DNA from: CBDHHC01 sp965263345
GTDB lineage: Bacteria; Pseudomonadota; Alphaproteobacteria; Rhizobiales; CBDHHC01
Assembly (NCBI GenBank): GCA_965263345.1
Contig: CBDHHC010000024.1
Coordinates: 434,001-498,000 of the forward strand
DNA: 64,000 bases
Direction: 5' to 3'
Shown here: in pieces, positions 63,049-64,000 of the stretch
Position numbering within the stretch: position 1 is the first letter of the stretch
Layout: each line of letters starts with the position of its first letter
Program-made: the position numbers and the translations under genes
Notes under the pieces: generated by a model
What the model saw: the letters and a program-made list of their open reading frames with translations, nothing else
Databases searched by the model: none
What the model was told of the DNA's origin: nothing

Positions 63049-64000
63049 CTATTCAAATTCCATTTGTTCAAAAACTCTTCCTGCATTTCTTGTTGCAAGT
63101 TCATTAAATGTATCCAGATGAGCATATGGTGATTGATCGACATAATAAGCCTCTTTTAATTCGCCTCCTTTATCGATATGTTCTTTGATCTTTCCTCTTA
63201 AATGGACCAGATAATCCCTTGTATATTTTCTTACCTGCGCCATATTCGTGGGATGTCCATGACCAGGGATGACATAGGCTGCGCCTAAAGCTTCAAATTT
63301 CTTCCAACTTTCCAACCAACCAGCAGTATCTGTTTCATCGAAAATAGGTAAAAGGCGTTCATGAAAAGACATATCTCCAGAAATAACTAATTTTTGTTTG
63401 GGAAGCCAAACAACGATATCTCCTGGGGAGTGGGCAGGTCCTAGCCATAAAACTTCTATAACAAAGCTCCCCATCTTAATTACCTTTTTGTCTTTAAAGG
63501 TTTCAGTGGGTCCTTGAAGAGATGTATTGCCAGCTTTGTCTTTGTTGTAATTTTTCATACGATCCAAGATAGCCGCACCATTCTCTTTAAACTCTTTTGC
63601 GGCATCTTCATGTGCAAGTACAGGAACCTTTAGTTTTGCCCAATATGAATTTCCGAGCATAGCATGGCCCTGTCCATTTTCATTAATAACCAGTTTAACA
63701 GGCTGTTTGGTAATTTTTTTAATTTCTTGATGGAGTGCCTCGGATAGTTTTGCAGACGCACCAGCATTAATAACAATCACTCCCTGCCCTGTTATAATGA
63801 AAGATAGGTTATTATTGTGCCCGGAGTTTTCATATGTGGGTGGTGCTGTTGCTCCAATTGCGGACCAAACATTCGGAATGAATTCGACAGGTTTTTGATA
63901 TAACAGCGATTGAGGATATTGATCAGGAATTGATTGGCTCGAAATTGCATGTGTCGTAATGAGCACTATTGTAAGGAATAGAGATTTAGCCAACCAATTC
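63049..64000 (-). CDS. Metallo-beta-lactamase-fold protein with altered metal motif (5' end outside window)
   Basis: About 317 residues visible; the frame stays open past a TTG at 63993 to the edge, so the true start is beyond the window. A signal segment (LAKSLFLTIVLITTHAISS) is followed by the MBL fold: LSFIITGQGVIVINAGAS, GPAHSPGDIVVWLP, LVISGDMSF and VIPGHGHPT. The usual HxHxDH is replaced by NENGQGHAMLGN, so the first metal site is changed; the GPAHSPGD and GHGHP histidines remain. The overall look is that of SoxH/quinoprotein-relay MBL proteins. Confidence 0.85.
   Translation of the reverse strand, partial: NWLAKSLFLTIVLITTHAISSQSIPDQYPQSLLYQKPVEFIPNVWSAIGATAPPTYENSGHNNNLSFIITGQGVIVINAGASAKLSEALHQEIKKITKQPVKLVINENGQGHAMLGNSYWAKLKVPVLAHEDAAKEFKENGAAILDRMKNYNKDKAGNTSLQGPTETFKDKKVIKMGSFVIEVLWLGPAHSPGDIVVWLPKQKLVISGDMSFHERLLPIFDETDTAGWLESWKKFEALGAAYVIPGHGHPTNMAQVRKYTRDYLVHLRGKIKEHIDKGGELKEAYYVDQSPYAHLDTFNELATRNAGRVFEQMEFE

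Noticed and set aside
1..64000. CRISPR arrays, insertion sequences, prophage or rRNA operons
   Set aside because: No regularly spaced direct repeats, transposase or integrase motifs, or rRNA-like conserved segments were seen while reading the window.

Overview
The window is A+T-rich chromosomal DNA from a Gram-negative bacterium, almost certainly an alphaproteobacterium. The markers are a Shemin-type 5-aminolevulinate synthase, adjacent nrdR and glyA, an alphaproteobacterial 7Fe ferredoxin and porin, an adrenodoxin-type ferredoxin beside a thioredoxin-reductase-like FNR, and a large two-TM coiled-coil protein resembling the growth-pole-ring proteins of Hyphomicrobiales. The last points towards Hyphomicrobiales or a close relative. 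No phage, insertion sequence, CRISPR array, rRNA or tRNA gene was recognised.

Left part (1-25 kb), mostly housekeeping and envelope genes: nrdR (partial), glyA, a small conserved ORF, hemA, an L,D-transpeptidase, exported MsrB-MsrA, two CARDB-like secreted paralogues flanking a TPR-like membrane protein, an acyltransferase, thrS, a DUF3616 protein, a leishmanolysin-like protease, tuf with an unusual leader, an EEP hydrolase with oxyR, FNR, ferredoxin, an Hpt protein, the growth-pole-ring-like protein and a dipeptide epimerase.

Middle part (25-44 kb), two transport operons read leftwards. The first is cynS (cyanase) plus an NrtABD/CynABD-type ABC transporter and two small unknown genes. It is divergent from a PAS/AAA+/Fis sigma54 activator, and the shared intergenic region has a sigma54-type promoter and an array of TACGA/TCGTA inverted repeats. 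The second starts from a near-consensus sigma54 promoter. It encodes a substrate-binding protein with a C-terminal NosL-like domain, a permease, an unknown membrane protein with a vicinal Cys pair, an ATPase, SCO1/SenC, a dihaem cytochrome c, a Crp/Fnr regulator and a YeiH-type exporter. A fused 5-oxoprolinase lies between the two operons.

Right part (44-64 kb): a short accessory stretch (GNAT, an orphan, a macro-domain protein, a decayed GntR regulator). Then comes an APS-reductase-like flavoprotein/ferredoxin/HEAT/DUF971 operon whose flavoprotein is frameshifted twice, followed by fdxA, a porin, and a sulfur-oxidation locus: soxRS divergent from soxXYZA, soxB, frameshifted soxC, soxD, a monohaem cytochrome and a flavocytochrome c sulfide dehydrogenase subunit. 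A periplasmic binding protein and a variant metallo-beta-lactamase-fold protein close the window.

Together the genes describe a sulfur-oxidising bacterium that can also take up and hydrolyse cyanate. Cyanase, a copper-chaperone-flavoured ABC operon (NosL-like domain, SCO) and Sox in one window make thiocyanate use through cyanate an attractive but unproven idea. No thiocyanate dehydrogenase lies in the window.
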